Positions 44,422 through 57,142 of a stretch of 64,000 nt of DNA are shown in pieces. Source of the stretch: Meandrina meandrites (lineage: Eukaryota; Cnidaria; Anthozoa; Scleractinia; Meandrinidae); contig OY855905.1 of assembly GCA_963693305.1 (NCBI GenBank), positions 18,056,437 to 18,120,436 of the forward strand. Reading direction: 5' to 3'. The notes beneath the pieces were generated by a model. It did no database searches. It saw only the letters and a program-made list of their open reading frames with translations, and was not told the DNA's origin. The translations under genes and the position numbers were made by a program. Each line of letters starts with the position of its first letter. The stretch's first letter is position 1.

Positions 44422-44486
44422 AACTTAATTTCAACTTTCTGCACTCAATTTCATCTTTTTGCATTCAATTTCAACTTTCTGCACTG
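44422..44486 (+). repeat. Three ~20-bp tandem repeats
   Basis: AATTTCAACTTTCTGCACTC occurs three times with small changes (the middle copy reads AATTTCATCTTTTTGCATTC). Confidence 0.75.
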
Positions 44487-44504
44487 TTTGGGATTAATTG
44501 ACGT

Positions 44505-44582
44505 GCTCTCAGCCAATGAGCCTGCTGAAATGTTTGCATGTGTATTATTATTCCCCTAATAATATACATGAAAAAATTACTC

Positions 44583-44602
<20 letters not shown>
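44505..44602. repeat. Inverted repeat with CCAAT arms
   Basis: GCTCTCAGCCAAT at the left and ATTGGCTGAGAGC at the right enclose about 70 bp with partial pairing (ATGTGTATTATTA/TAATAATATACAT). The right half is also the end of the MITE at 44558-45661. Confidence 0.65.
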
Positions 44603-44613
<11 letters not shown>

Positions 44614-45596
44614 GATGTTACACCAGTGCAAATTACAAATAGACGCGGACGAAAACAACGACCGGGGTTTTCGCTAGGTAAATAACAGTAAAACACCTAA
44701 AAGATAGTTCTAAGAAACCAAATACAATTATTAGCACCTCATTCTGGCTAAATGTACGGAAAACGTCTTGCGAAGAGAAAAAAATATCGCCAACAAAATA
44801 GAGGAAAACGAGCAAGCCGAACTGAAAGTTCTGCCCTAAAGTAAAAGGACAAATAGTGACGACTTGTCTTGGAACCAGACAGCTTACAGAATGATAATAG
44901 CTACACTCGACAGGCATATAAATAAACAAGGATACAAGTTTTTCAATCCGGCAAGTAAGCTTAAGTTCTTCGCCAAGTTCTTCGCCGGTCTGTCATGGGA
45001 AAACGTCCAAATATAAAAGCGCGAAGTTCAACCGGAGAAGAAGTGGACGTGCTATGACAGTAGGAATTTGTGGGTTCCAAAACGCCAGAAGCACTTACAT
45101 ATCTGTAGTTTGTGGTGGCTTTTTGCATTTATCAACTGCCAGGTTTCTGTCATCTTTGGTCGCTCGAAGCTTACATCTCGGTTTTCAAAACGGCCGCCGT
45201 CCAATTCTTCAGTTTACGCCGAGCTTTCACAATCTAAGATGTACATTGTCTTTAGTCGGTTACGGTTATTGTTAACCGAGTTGTGCTTCAAAAACGTTTG
45301 AAAAACCACAAATTCCCAAGTTTACAGTTCAACTGAATGAATACAATGAATCTGAATATTTCGTTCTTGACATGTGTTTGCTGTGCTTCAACCAATCAAT
45401 TGAATGAAAAATCAGAAAAGGCGCGCAATGTCAAAATTCTACTGGTTTTCTTTTTCTCTCTGTCCCTTTTTTCATGTATATTATTAATAAGTAATCACAT
45501 GATTTTTCTCGTGCAATTACGAATAAATAAGCACTTGTAAATTTTTCAAAGACTACAAATTGCACTCGCCCTACGGGCTCGTGCAATTTTGTTAGC

Positions 45597-45628
<32 letters not shown>

Positions 45629-45661
45629 TAATTGCACTCGAAATCATGTGATTACCTATAC
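44558..45661 (-). mobile_element. Palindrome-bearing MITE, copy 2
   Basis: One end reads AATAATATACATGAAAAAAT, then TTGGCTGAGAGCAGTGCAG. The other end holds the palindrome (45491-45661) that starts GTAATCACATGATTT, has AAATTTTTCAAAGACTACAA mirrored by TTTGAAAAATTTACTCGTGC, and closes ATCATGTGATTACCTATAC. It is the reverse-orientation relative of the copies at 30763 and 63295. ORFs in the body (44633, 45054) show no domain. Confidence 0.65.
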
Positions 45662-45957
45662 TAAAAACGACTGCGCGGGAGGCTACCTGTTCTTGCGCCG
45701 CCTCAAGTTCCTGGTAGCTCACGTTTCTCAACCTCGAACTTCTCATGCAGGTCGACGCTGCTCGATCCTTCTACTAGTCAACACGAGGTATTAATTCCCT
45801 CGCGCTGTCGTAGCGGTTTTTATTTCATGTGTAATGAGCTTGCGTTATTCTCTTGTTTTTGTATCTTGCCACTAATTTTGGTATATCTTATTGCCATATA
45901 TATAGTTTTGTTTTCCCCAGCTTTGTTTCGTTCGTTTGCTATACATTTTAGTTTTAG

Positions 45958-47346
45958 CACAGGCTTACCAGACTGTGTTTGTGAGGTCACAGCACGCCCC
46001 ATATAAATATTCAAATTTTCTCGCTAATCGCTATTGTAAATATTTAAGCTTCCTTAAATTGGCTTTTACTGCTGTCTATTTGCAATAAAATGAATTAGAA
46101 ACATTTTCGCAATGTTTAAGTTTGTTTTTACGCAGTTTTTTTTGACGATTTGAAGCGTGCGAGAGCAGTTCTATGAGTTTAAGTTTTGACTCGTGTATAG
46201 AATACTAATATTTACACAAGGCGTGCAACTTCCACATCCAAGAATCGGGTACCGCCTCTGGAATGTAGCCCAAAACATATCTTTCCCCTACTCGCTTTAG
46301 TAAGAGCTCCCGGTCCTCGATAGAACAGTCTTTGAACTATAATCTGGCCAAATTTGAGTCCAATCAGTTCGCGAATAGTTCTTTTAAACCTTGCTGGAAT
46401 ATCAAATTAGGTCGTAAATTTGCCGATTTACCATGATATGTACCAGTTGTCGGGACAATTTATGCAATTTTCGCTAAAATTGGTCAAAATTACTGCCTAT
46501 GCCCGCCCCAGAAAGCAGAACGTGCCCCACTACAAAACCTCCTCTGGGACACCCCAAAGAAATACTTCGGAAATGTCGATAGCAAAGCCGAAGACAACCG
46601 GGCCTGGGAAATTAATTTATTTAAATATTCAGTGAATTTCCTGAGGGCTTATTTCCATATTCAGGAAATTCACTGAATATTTAAATAAATTAATTTCCTA
46701 GGCCCGGTTGTCTTCGGCTTTGCTGTCGACATTTCCGAAGTATTTCTTTGGGGTGTCCCAGAGGAGGTTTTGTAGTGGGGCACGTTCTGCTTTCTGGGGC
46801 GGGCATAGGCAGTAATTTTGACCAATTTTAGCGAAAATTGCATAAATTGTCCCGACAACTGGTACATATCATGGTAAATCGGCAAATTTACGACCTAATT
46901 TGATATTCCAGCAAGGTTTAAAAGAACTATTCGCGAACTGATTGGACTCAAATTTGGCCAGATTATAGTTCAAAGACTGTTCTATCGAGGACCGGGAGCT
47001 CTTACTAAAGCGAGTAGGGGAAAGATATGTTTTGGGCTACATTCCAGAGGGGGTACCCGATTCTTGGATGTGGAAGTTGCACGCCTTGTGTAAATATTAG
47101 TATTCTATACACGAGTCAAAACTTAAACTCATAGAACTGCTCTCGCACGCTTCAAATCGTCAAAAAAACTGCGTAAAAACAAACTTAAACATTGCGAAAA
47201 TGTTTCTAATTCATTTTATTGCAAATAGACAGCAGTAAAAGCCAATTTAAGGAAGCTTAAATATTTACAATAGCGATTAGCGAGAAAATTTGAATATTTA
47301 TATGGGGCGTGCTGTGACCTCACAAACACAGTCTGGTAAGCCTGTG
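45958..47346. mobile_element. Near-perfect foldback transposon (687-bp arms)
   Basis: Left arm 45958-46644 and right arm 46661-47346 are reverse complements with only about three mismatches and one single-base indel seen by eye; the loop is 16 bases. The ends are CACAGG...CCTGTG, flanked by identical GTTTTAG (45951-45957 and 47347-47353), a 7-bp target duplication. The subterminal CCAGACTGTGTTTGTG resembles that of the foldback at 29069. Mirror 71-codon ORFs (46420-46635 plus, 46670-46885 minus) are a by-product of the palindrome; no transposase is seen. Confidence 0.9.
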
Positions 47347-47514
47347 GTTTTAGGTTTGTAGCTGTTGCACGTGTTTACTATTTTGCATTAATTAGCTCAA
47401 TTCCCACTTGTTTTGCCCTTTGTTAAATTTTTTTTCATGCACAGGTTCTATTGTATTTTTGGTAACCCCTTCCACTTAGGTGTTCTTATTTTACCTTAAT
47501 ATCGCGTTAAATAT

Positions 47515-48440
47515 TTCCGACCAGCCGACGTGTTTGTTTGTTCCAGCTTGCCGATGTGTTTTCGTTTTTGTTTCGCGTCCGTTTTCCGGCTTGCGATGTG
47601 TTTATATTGTTTTCCGGCCTGCCGATGTCTTTATATGAAAAAAAAAACCGGCTTGCTGATGTGTTTATATTGTTTTCCGCCTTGCCGATCCGTTTATATT
47701 GTTTTCCGGCTTGCCAATGTGTTTATATTGTTTTCTGGCTTGAAGATGTGTTTATATTGTTTTCCGACATGTCGATGTGTTTATATTGTTTTCTGGCTTG
47801 CCAATGAGTCTATACTGTTTTCCAGCTAGCCGAGGTATTTTGTTTTCTGGATTGCCGCTGTATTTTTTCTTCAGCTAACAGATGTGTTTATTTTGTTTTC
47901 CGGCTAGCTGATGTGTTTATATTGTTTCTGGGAAATCCCGGGTGTGTATGTTGTTTACTGGCTAGCCGGTGTGTTTATTTGTTTTGTGTTTTTTTTCCAG
48001 GAAGCCGAAGTGATTATTTTGTTTTTTGGCCAGCCGATGTGTTTATAAAGCTTTCGGCTTGCCGATGTGGTTTTCATAGTTTCGCGCCAAAATTTTTTGA
48101 GCTAGCCGAGTGTTTACTTTACCTCCAGCCAGCCGATATGTTTGTAATAACATCTGCTTTTGTATCATGTTTGTTGTATTTTTCCCGCCAAACATTTTCC
48201 CGTTCAGCCAATGTGTTTGCCATATTTTTCGCGCCAATATTTACCGACTTGCCGGTGCGTATTTAATATATTTTCTGGCTAGACGATACGTTTAATTGAT
48301 TATGTTTCGGGTCGATTTTCAGGCTGGCCGGCGTGTTAACGATATAATTCTGTTTTCTGGCTTATGTGTTCCGTATTGTTTCCTACAAGCCAATGTAAAC
48401 TTTACTTGTTTTCGAGCCTAGCTTTTGTCTGCATTTCATC
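47515..48440 (+). repeat. Minisatellite with 29-bp unit
   Basis: In 47670-47825 consecutive 29-bp units of the form GTTTTCCGGCTTGCC AATGTGTTTATATT follow without gaps. Units on both sides diverge in length and sequence but keep GGCT.GCCGATGTGTTTAT. About 25-30 units can be recognised. Since 29 is not a multiple of three, repetitive ORFs appear in more than one frame; they are artefacts. Confidence 0.85.
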
Positions 48441-48486
48441 CCATTTCTTGTTTTAGGCGTATATGTTCCCTTCTTTCCCGCTCTAG

Positions 48487-48556
48487 GATAACAGTTTTGA
48501 AGGGGAATCTAATTCCCTGTCAGATTACTGACATCAAAACTGTCATCCCCTGAGCC
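48487..48556. repeat. Hairpin
   Basis: GGATAACAGTTTTGA at the left pairs with TCAAAACTGTCATCC at the right, with an inner GGGAATC..GATT... region. Function unknown. Confidence 0.55.
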
Positions 48557-48781
48557 ACCTTTCCAACGATATTATAATCTTTTGTTTTATTTCTCCATTC
48601 TTTTGTAGCGTTCTACTAAGCGTTTTTAGTCCTCTATTTATATCACACATTGGGAATGTACTCCTCACTTTAACCCTCTTTAAAACGTTACTAAGTCTTC
48701 AGTTCGTTGTGTCCAGTGGCATGGGATGACAGAAGAGAATTTGCATGATAGATTATATATCTTCCCATTTTTGGGGTCGCC

Positions 48782-48930
48782 ATGCAGCTCTCGTAAGGTC
48801 TCACATGAGTGGCTGAGAGAACAATAGAACAAACAACAAGAACAATGCCCCTAGCCCCCAAAACAATAGCAGCTGCTACACTAGAGGACCAGTAGAATTA
48901 CAAGCTTACGAGAGCTGCATAACTATTCCA
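48782..48930. repeat. Inverted repeat (16-bp arms)
   Basis: ATGCAGCTCTCGTAAG (48783) is mirrored by CTTACGAGAGCTGCAT (about 48905), separated by about 105 bp without coding capacity. It may be a short MITE. Confidence 0.6.
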
Positions 48931-49189
48931 TTTTTGTGAAGCAGTCGCCTATGGCGAAATTTTGATGTTGTCATTCCGTAATCCTGACGGCTTTATAGCT
49001 GGAAATTTGTATGCTTACCTCCCTGTTTCGGAGCAAGTCGTTGAGGTTCATCGTTGTGATGTTTCTCCTTCAATTTTGAAATGGATTTACTGTGAGGAGT
49101 GCAAATGTATATGTCTTTTCTCAACCTTTTAAGGGAAATTCTAAAGTAAGATTGGGTGTCTCCTTTTGAGATTGGGTATTCTCTTCCTT

Positions 49190-49360
49190 TTTACAGCGGT
49201 CTTACCCAAGCGAGTAAAAAAGGAACAACCATACCCCTGTACCCCGTCATGCTCATTGCCATTTCGATAGCAGACGTATTAGTTCTCTGCTTGGTGATAC
49301 CAGTCTTATATTGCCTTTTCTTGTCTGTACTCCACATATTGGTTTTCATTTTCAGCTAAC
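49190..49360 (+). pseudogene. GPCR-like TM2 segment, copy 2
   Basis: After a good acceptor (CTTCCTTTTTACAG, ending at about 49194), one frame reads GLTQASKKGTTIP then VMLIAISIADVLVLCLVIP and a further hydrophobic run, ending at TAA. The basic loop followed by (L/I)A(I/V)(S/A)(I)AD.LV resembles intracellular loop 1 and TM2 of a class A GPCR. About 80 bp are shared with 28957-29036. No further receptor exons were found, so this is a fragment or pseudogene. Confidence 0.35.
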
Positions 49361-52300
49361 CGTCCCTCTCCATCCTTTACTACTTTGTTTGTATACTTTC
49401 ATCTGAAGGTGGCCGCCAGACTTCCGTTTCTTAATGGGAGTGCTTGTAAGACCGGCGCTAACAGCCTGTATGAGCACTCAGTTCTAACTGACACTAACAA
49501 ACAAAAGGTCACGAATTTACGAGCAATATTTTGCAAGCTTTTGTACTGTGGTCACATCAAGACTACAAACTAAAGTAAAGTCAGAGATAACTTTAGTGAT
49601 GTGACCTCTTCTCCATTCACTCTAACTATAGTTGATAGACTAAGCTAGCTTTACTAAAAATAATAAATAATATAAAGAAACATATTTGTTTTCTACTACC
49701 CAGTAGAGGAGACTCTACTAACTATGCCACACAGAAGTGTCATTCAAATTTCTTACCGCTTTCGTTGATTGTTGTTGGTTTTATATATCACCTTCATATA
49801 TATCCGCAGTTCACATATGAATCATTTCATATACATTACATCAATAAAAATATTGCACAGAGCATGAACCCCGTTAATTCAACAAGCAAAATCGAAGTAA
49901 AAGGGCATCAAACTTTTCATTACTAAAAAAGTATATGTACTACCTGGACTGAGGTTTTCTTCGGAACAAAAGAAGATGACTATTATAACCATGAGCACAC
50001 TAAGGAGGTGATGATAAAGGCATTTTATAAAATACCACGAAGAAAGGGCAGGGCGGAACTTTTTAAATGATTTGAATCACATTTTGTGTTGGAAGCAAGC
50101 AGTAGCATTTTACACTATTTTGAATCGTAACTTATGCAAATGAACTGTTATGATATGACCTGACACACGTTATGTGTGGACTGCAAAAATGACATTAAGT
50201 ATCGCAAATAATCACACAACATTTTCGGAAACGTTCGGTTACAATTTAAATCACAAACTTTCGGATATCGGTGACATTGTTATTCACATTACTTTTCGTA
50301 ACGTTTTATCAGCACGCCTCGAATACTCTCGCCGCCTGAAAAGGTAAAAAGCTGGTCAATGTATGATCCAAAGGCTTCGGACAATTGTGCCTTTTGGTTA
50401 CTCAGTTTAAGTCAGTGTCAAGTTATACTTTCAAAAAGTAGTCTGTAAAACTCACAATTAAAATTCATAGTTTCTGTGCAAAGCACAGGAAACCTTTATC
50501 GATTCCAAATATACAAATACATTCCGTGCGCGGATCTTAACGAGTAAACAAATACATTTCATGTATTCGTGACATGACAAATTAGTTTTCACTGAAACTT
50601 TACGACTTCAAATATAATCAGAGAGCATGTCGCAATCTTGCTTTGGTGAACAAAGTTATGTTGGTTTGGCTGTTATATCGGCTGGTGCTATACATGCTTT
50701 GATAACTTTGATATGAATAACATCCGACATGTACGAATATATTTTTTTTGAAAAGCCGCTAAAAGGCTTTTTGTTTTTTTGCAATGAATAAACATTGACG
50801 GCCGGTGAATATAATTGGGTTGCGTTTTCATTTATACCACTATTTTTTCATGGATATTTGGTTTTTCTTTCTTAATTAATTAACTTACTCGTCCAATCTT
50901 TCGCACCAGGCAGAAAATGACATTGCTTTGCATTATATCTTGCAGAGGAAGACGTTCAAGTAAAGAATTATCAGGCTTTTAGAAAGACGCTAAAACAATA
51001 CACACTTTAAGTTGTCTAGTTTTTGCCTTTGACGCATCGGCGATGAAGCAAATGTGTCAACAGTCATATTTATTGCTTGATCAAATATTTTAACAAAAAC
51101 GTGAACAGTTTGAAGACGAGGGGGACATCTGCTGGAAGAACAAGAAAAAATGCCAAAAACGAGCTTTTAAGGAAGGTAATCAACGGATAGAGGAGCCTGG
51201 ATTATGAAAGCGAGTAGCGCCTACTAACAAAATCCCTGGTAAGTTCCCGGAAATGGATTTAAATAGATTTTAGCTCAGTTTTACGCTCGATGTAAAGTGG
51301 TGTGAGAAAGTAGATCAAAATTTCAGATGCCTCAACTGGATCAAAGTCGCTGCTATCGCGAGTTCTAGTTGTTGCTAAAGTCGCGTCGAAAACATGCACG
51401 TAGTCACTGATTGAACGTTGGATGGCGCTTCTGCTGGTGAAAAATAAGGTAGGAGTGAACGATAACGAAATATAAAAATTGCTAAAACAAGGTGGGACTA
51501 TTAAAAATTAAAAATTTAATTATTTCGATTAATTAATATTCAACAATTTATATTTTTAAAAATTATCTTCCTTACATCAAAATTTACCGAGATATTTTTC
51601 GCGCTCTTGACGTAAAAAGTGTAGAGGAACAGTTTCTCTCGACCACGACAGAGCATACTGAGTCGCTTTCCTTCATTTTAGGCACACAAACGCCAGAAAA
51701 ATTTGCCGGCTAATGTAGAAATTATACTTCATGTTTGGTAGTATTTTACTTTTTATAAAGCGCTGTACGAGTAAAGTTGTAAAATAATGACTATTTGGCG
51801 GTTCAGCTTCGCCGCAAAATGCTAACAATCACGGCCCTGTTAATAAATCAGTCAGATGTAATTTCACAAAGTACAAACAAGTAAAATTTCACTGCGTCGT
51901 TTCACTTGATTAGCAATGTGTACATTGGTTGAACTTTCAGTTTTTCCCATTTCGATCGATGAACAAAATAAAAACGAAAATATGCAGTCATTTCATAGAG
52001 TCAGCCTATAATCAGTCAGTCAGTCGGATTCGCAATACACATGATACATGGTATGTACGATGATTTTGACATAATACGTCGAGATCCGCCCAGTTTCGCA
52101 AGAAATTGAGCTTTCAATGGCTTTGTTGATGAAAAATGTTATCATTACTTCATTAGACAAAGTACCAAGCGCTATAAGCACCTAAACAGACTGATAACTG
52201 GCATTACCTGCTGTCGCCGCGTAGTCTGTCAGAGTTAAATATTCACAGGCAGGCAGGTACATTACATTAGATGCATTTTAATGAATCTAATGCATCTAAA

Positions 52301-54879
52301 AGAATTAAGCTATTAGTGAAAAAAGGCACATGAGCTAAAATCTTTTAATGACTTTTTCCAATAAAAACCACTTTTTCGTGCCATTTAGTGTTTCAACATT
52401 TAGTGTTGCAATTTTCCAAACTCCATTACAACCATTATCTTAAAATTTATAAGTTGATCCGAACTATTTTCTCTCTCCGTGATTACTAAACAAACGTATT
52501 TTGATTTTCTCGCAAGTAGATCAAGCTTTGAAAACAAAATTGTGACATTTAAACAAATATTTGAATTTATTTTTCTGTTGTAATTATTTTCACTTTCACT
52601 CTTTAAACATTAATGCATTTTCACATTGTACGTGAAAACGCATTTTAACTTATTTATTAACTTATCATTATCAAAACTTTTCTATGTATGACTTGTTATA
52701 AAATTAGTTGTGTTGATTTGCTCGTCACTCGCTTTAGCTTGTAGCTGAACATTGAAAAATACTTCTCCCGCATTGGCTGAATATCTTATCCCTTTTTACT
52801 CTATTATATATGTTCTTTTCTGATGTACGCATTGTCAACAGTCCGCAAAGTTTATTCTAGTTTATACCAGCTCTAGTGTGGCCTGTCCACGTGATCAGTT
52901 TTTGTAAGCTTGACATGGATAATCCTGGCTCCGGTTCAAGGTAAGATGTTGACTTTATCAGGTATGTTCAATTTCGACGAGAAAGGAAGGGACGATTCGA
53001 TCAAAAATACGCCGCACTTTTAAAATGGCTGTAAGAATAAATATCGGCACAAAGGTTGAAGTCGATTTTTCGAAAATAAGTAAGGATGCTTTCTGTAGAA
53101 AAGTAAACTGAAATACAGAGAGAGACTTATACAACTCAGTCGAGGAACGCTAATATATATTTTTTCTGTATTTAAAATTCTTATTTGTTTCAACTTCCAA
53201 GCATTGCATGGTATTTCCGTTCAAGGCGGTTCAATGAAATATTGCCCTGATAGTAAGAAAGGTTATTTATTTGAAAATTTAACGTACAGAAAATTAACTC
53301 TGAAATCTTAAATCTTAACTTTGAAATTTCGATATGGAGCAAACAGGTCCAATTTTTGTCTTATCGAATGACTTAAGTGCTTCCTTGAAACTGATAAAGG
53401 AAGAAAAGGGCAGATAAACGGTAAGAAAAACAGTTAAGTTGGTGCATGTTAACTAGCGTCAGCGTGATCAGAATTTTTATATTCATTGAAAACAATAACC
53501 AGTTATATTAAAAAGAGCAAAATTTCCCAATTCGTTTTTTACGATTTTGCTTATAACTTCAGCAGGAAAAGTTTTTCACGCTTTGCTTTAATGCAGATCT
53601 GGATAATTGAATCAGCAAGAACTTTTCACCCTGGCTTTTTCCATCCCACGACTATTAAAAATCCCGAACCTTAAAAAAAATCTACACAAGAAGCGCAATT
53701 GCCCATTTTAATAAAAAGAGTGAGACTGATAAATTATCCTAGCGGCTTTCTAACCAGAAAAACACATTAACTTTCAGTGTAATAAAACGCATAAAAGGAA
53801 CCGATCTTTACTAATGGTTAGATTCAATGGCGGCCTCATTTCCATAGCCAATGATAACATCGCCACCCCATGGAAACCACCTCCGCTTCAAACAATGCTT
53901 TGAATACACTTTAATGCCCTCTTTCACGTGGACAATCGAAAGTGAATTTTTATAATATTTAATACTGTTCACAGAGTGAAAACCCATTTATTGTTTGTTT
54001 GTTGCTCATCACTGAGGGATCTCTGACCAAAACGCCGCGTACATTTAACGTTTTTCAACACAGAGCTCTTCTCACAGATTGAACCGGTAAGAAAATACAA
54101 AAGTAATTCTTCTTCCAATCTCTTCATTCCTTTTATACGATAAATTGCACACGTGAAATAACGCTCTCGTTCCTATATAAGGGGAGAACTGAGCTATTTT
54201 GAAAACAGCAAAGAAGACATTGTGCACAATGTAATAGAAAGTCGGCAAACAACCAACCGAAGAGTGTAATTTTTGGGGCACGTTTTGCTTTTAGTCAGAT
54301 AGGGCAAGACATAGTTCAATTTCACGTACTGGAAATGTAATTACCCCGGGGCGTCTAATCAGTGGGAGGTGGGAGATCAAGTGCAACCAGATCGGAGAAT
54401 CTTGAAAATCCATTTTTCGTAATTCAAAAGTGTTCGTAGCATCCTGATGAATGTCAGTTTCTGGCGGCACGTTTTACAACTGAAATTTGAATTTCAACTC
54501 AAGTTTTTCAGGTAGTATTTAACGTCAAAAATTGATAAAGTGGGAAGGAAATTAACTCTCTACTTTTGGTCCATTAAAAAGAGTATTTTTACCCCAAAGT
54601 CGCAAAAACTTCTTTCAACTTATAGTCCTGATACGAAATACCTTGAAATTTGTTTTGTGGATCGCCTGGTACTGTCATGTCATGCGTTGTTGTTGGTCGC
54701 CCGCGCGAAGCATTCTCAAAAAAAATTGTTACGTTCTTATTCGCTACGCTCAAACGTAGATTAATAAATACACAAATTGATGGTTGGATGCTCAGGCAAT
54801 CCAACCAAATGGACGGAGAACTGAGCAAAGTAAAAATAAAATGGTGGTTTTCAGCGAAAAAGAAGACTTACATTATTTC
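49361..54879. other. Intergenic, nothing recognised
   Basis: About 5.5 kb of AT-rich DNA. Small ORFs (53486, 54072, 54540) lack domains and splice context. An 11-bp stem (TTAGATGCATT/AATGCATCTAA) lies at 52267-52300. No gene, RNA or clear transposon end was found. Confidence 0.35.
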
Positions 54880-55165
54880 GGAGGGTTACCGGTGTTACTC
54901 TTTGCTTGTTTTCGCTTCTTCTCAGCGGCAGCCTTGGCTTTGCGTACCTTCTTCTCATTTAGGTCTGACGCAAGATCATCGGACTCGTTTTCTTGGACAC
55001 CAAACCAACCATCTCTGTTCTTGTCAGCGATTTTGATCAATTTTTGACGCTTTTTGATGATCAGTTTTCTTCTGCAACCAACTTGTGAATATCAGCCAAG
55101 CTACAAGCACTCTTATCGATTTCTGTTATAATGTCCAACCACGAATTCACCTCGAGCTGCTTACG
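54880..55165 (-). pseudogene. Decayed gag-like ORF, probably from a DIRS-type retroelement
   Basis: The minus strand reads LEVNSWLDIITEIDKSACSL then, after a stop and frame change, IKKRQKLIKIADKNRDGWFG and SDDLASDLNEKKVRKAKAA up to AEKKRKQ. The charged, Lys/Ala-rich pattern with KIAD...GW resembles, from memory, a Gag-like protein of cnidarian retroelements. Assignment to DIRS is supported only by the DIRS-like reverse transcriptase 2.3 kb away on the same strand. It is broken and partial. Confidence 0.4.
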
Positions 55166-55840
55166 GTTGCCTTTATTTTAATTTCCGCGGCTTGTGACTT
55201 CGAGGAAAAATTTTGAGATACAACTTCGGCTTCAGCGATAGAAGGCGCCGAACCACCCCCTAGTCTTCACCACCAGTCTTCTATTGTATTGGCATTATCG
55301 GACAATCTAGTCCATAATTTTACCGTGAGTTAGTAATTGTACATTTCCTTAAATATTTTCTGAGATAGCTTCGGAGTCCAATTCTTGATCGGCAGATGCA
55401 GTGACAAGAACCACAGACATAGGTGGAATTCGTGGGTGGAGCAAGGGCCCTGGACCTCTGACGTTCTCTCCTGGTATCCACTGTGATGTGCAGAAGCTTT
55501 TCTCCCTGTCATAGGGTTTCGGTACAATTTGTTTTCCACGCACTCCTGTCACTGGAGAGCGCGAGCGAGAGGAATCTAGCAACTCTTTGAATCCTTAAGA
55601 CTAAACACCTACCACTCACATACTCCCCGGAGACACACCCTAACGGCGTGCTCCAATAAAACACGAAAAATGTAAACTGCTAACGAACTGTATCAAGTTC
55701 ATACGAGCGGAAAATGCATTTACTTTGCCTTCGAAAAATATCATTTTGGATTTGGGATTTATATAATAAATCTATTGCTATTCTAAAATATTATGTTTGC
55801 TTCCCGCTTTCGCTCCAGATATACAAAAGCGGGAATAAAT
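55166..55840. other. Intergenic, nothing recognised
   Basis: Overlapping minus-strand ORFs at 55330-55582 share no recognisable domain. No splice or RNA evidence was found. Confidence 0.35.
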
Positions 55841-56200
55841 AAATGCGGTTACAGTCGAAACTCTCCTGTGAGCGACATCGGGAATTCGAAAAATCGGTCA
55901 TAACTAGAGCTGGTCGTTTACGAGAATGCGATCTCGTTAGCGGACACACAGTTAAAGAATAGAGGTGGTCGCTTAGCAGGGCTTTAGGCATAAAGTTTTC
56001 TACCTCAGACTCAGAGGGTAGCACTCTCCGTTAATCATCTTGAAATTTCAGTTGGAGATCTTTATCAACGGACATTATTAGGCAATGTTATATTGCGGTA
56101 AATTTGATCAAGTAATGTATGTATACCCTTACAAAGGTGGTCGCGCTCGCTTATGACGGTTGTCGCAAATGATTTACCCAGATCTGGTCGGCTATTCGCT
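55841..56200. repeat. Interspersed repeat fragment with GGTCGCTTA motifs
   Basis: GTCGAAACTCTC, then GGTCGTTTACGAG, GTGGTCGCTTAGCAG and GGTGGTCGCGCTCGCTTATG recur at intervals. The pattern resembles, from memory, a common coral interspersed repeat. Boundaries are uncertain. Confidence 0.35.
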
Positions 56201-56264
56201 GTATATCACTAGTTCAGCCTGATACTAAAACAATTAGGGTTTCTGGATTCACTTTCATTGATGA

Positions 56265-56400
56265 CTAATTGCCAAAGTATCCGCCGGGGAACTCCCATAT
56301 GAAAGAAACGGGAGTTCTCGTAAAAAAGTTGAAATTAAGCCAAGGGAGACCAATCTGGGCGTGGCTCAAACCTTTTGTTTATTTTAGTACCATTTTAAAC
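56265..56400. repeat. Interspersed repeat fragment
   Basis: CCGGGGAACTCCCATATGAA followed by ACGGGAGTTCTCG, then GGAGACCAATCTGGGCGTGG. I recall this as part of a repeat common in coral genomes. The ORF over it is not considered a gene. Confidence 0.35.
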
Positions 56401-57142
56401 ACCACTAGAGCTACAGTGACTCTTGATGATGATGGAAATTCATCATCGAATACGGCTTTTACCTTTAAATAGGTTTTAAAACGTATCACCTTAAATCTTT
56501 AATTCTTAATCACATGCAACCCTAAACAAAACCTTGACGGCTAAAACTGTTGGCGTTCTGCCTTGTTTATCAACTTCCTCATGTTTGAAATCAATACGAA
56601 AACCCAAAACCCATTAAACCCAAATATCAACAAACAAATTCTCCTAGCTGGTCACCATATAATTCGTATGGCAAGGTTAGAAGCAGTTATAATCGGAAGT
56701 CATTTCATTTTTGTAATGCCATTGTTTGGAGAGATAGGATGCTAATAAGTATCAGGGCCCAAAGGGGCTGGATATTGCATAGCTACGACAAAAAACAAAA
56801 ACAACAGTGTGGCTGAAAATGGGGATGTGAGTGACAAAGTGCTCCACAAAAAATGTCAGCCCCATGTACTCCTGGAGTGTCAAGCTAACAAAACCAACGG
56901 CCCAGGGAGATGCACAAGCCAGATGGAGAGGAGGGACCAACTCTCAGGGCCAACAGTGTGCATTTCTGGGTAGAGAGGAAGGAGTTGGGCCTCCACTAAC
57001 CTTGATCCAAGAAATACAGAATGGAGGAAGTTGAGCCTCAAAAATGTCGAGTCCATGGGGGCAAAAGTGTGACAAGAGCACATCATCTCCACATCTCATT
57101 GTAAGCAAAAGGTATAGAATTGTCGCACAAAGGGGCTGTATG

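Noticed and set aside
46420..46885. Two near-identical 71-residue proteins on opposite strands
   Set aside because: They are mirror images produced by the arms of the palindrome, with no known domain.
47670..47830. Regular 29-bp repeats resembling a CRISPR array
   Set aside because: The units are directly adjacent with no unique spacers, degrade gradually, and the surrounding DNA is animal; it is a minisatellite.
47530..48266. Long repetitive ORFs (for example 47530-47829, 47913-48266) as a Cys/Phe-rich repeat protein
   Set aside because: They arise in several frames because the 29-bp unit lacks stops in some phases; no start context, splice sites or domain.
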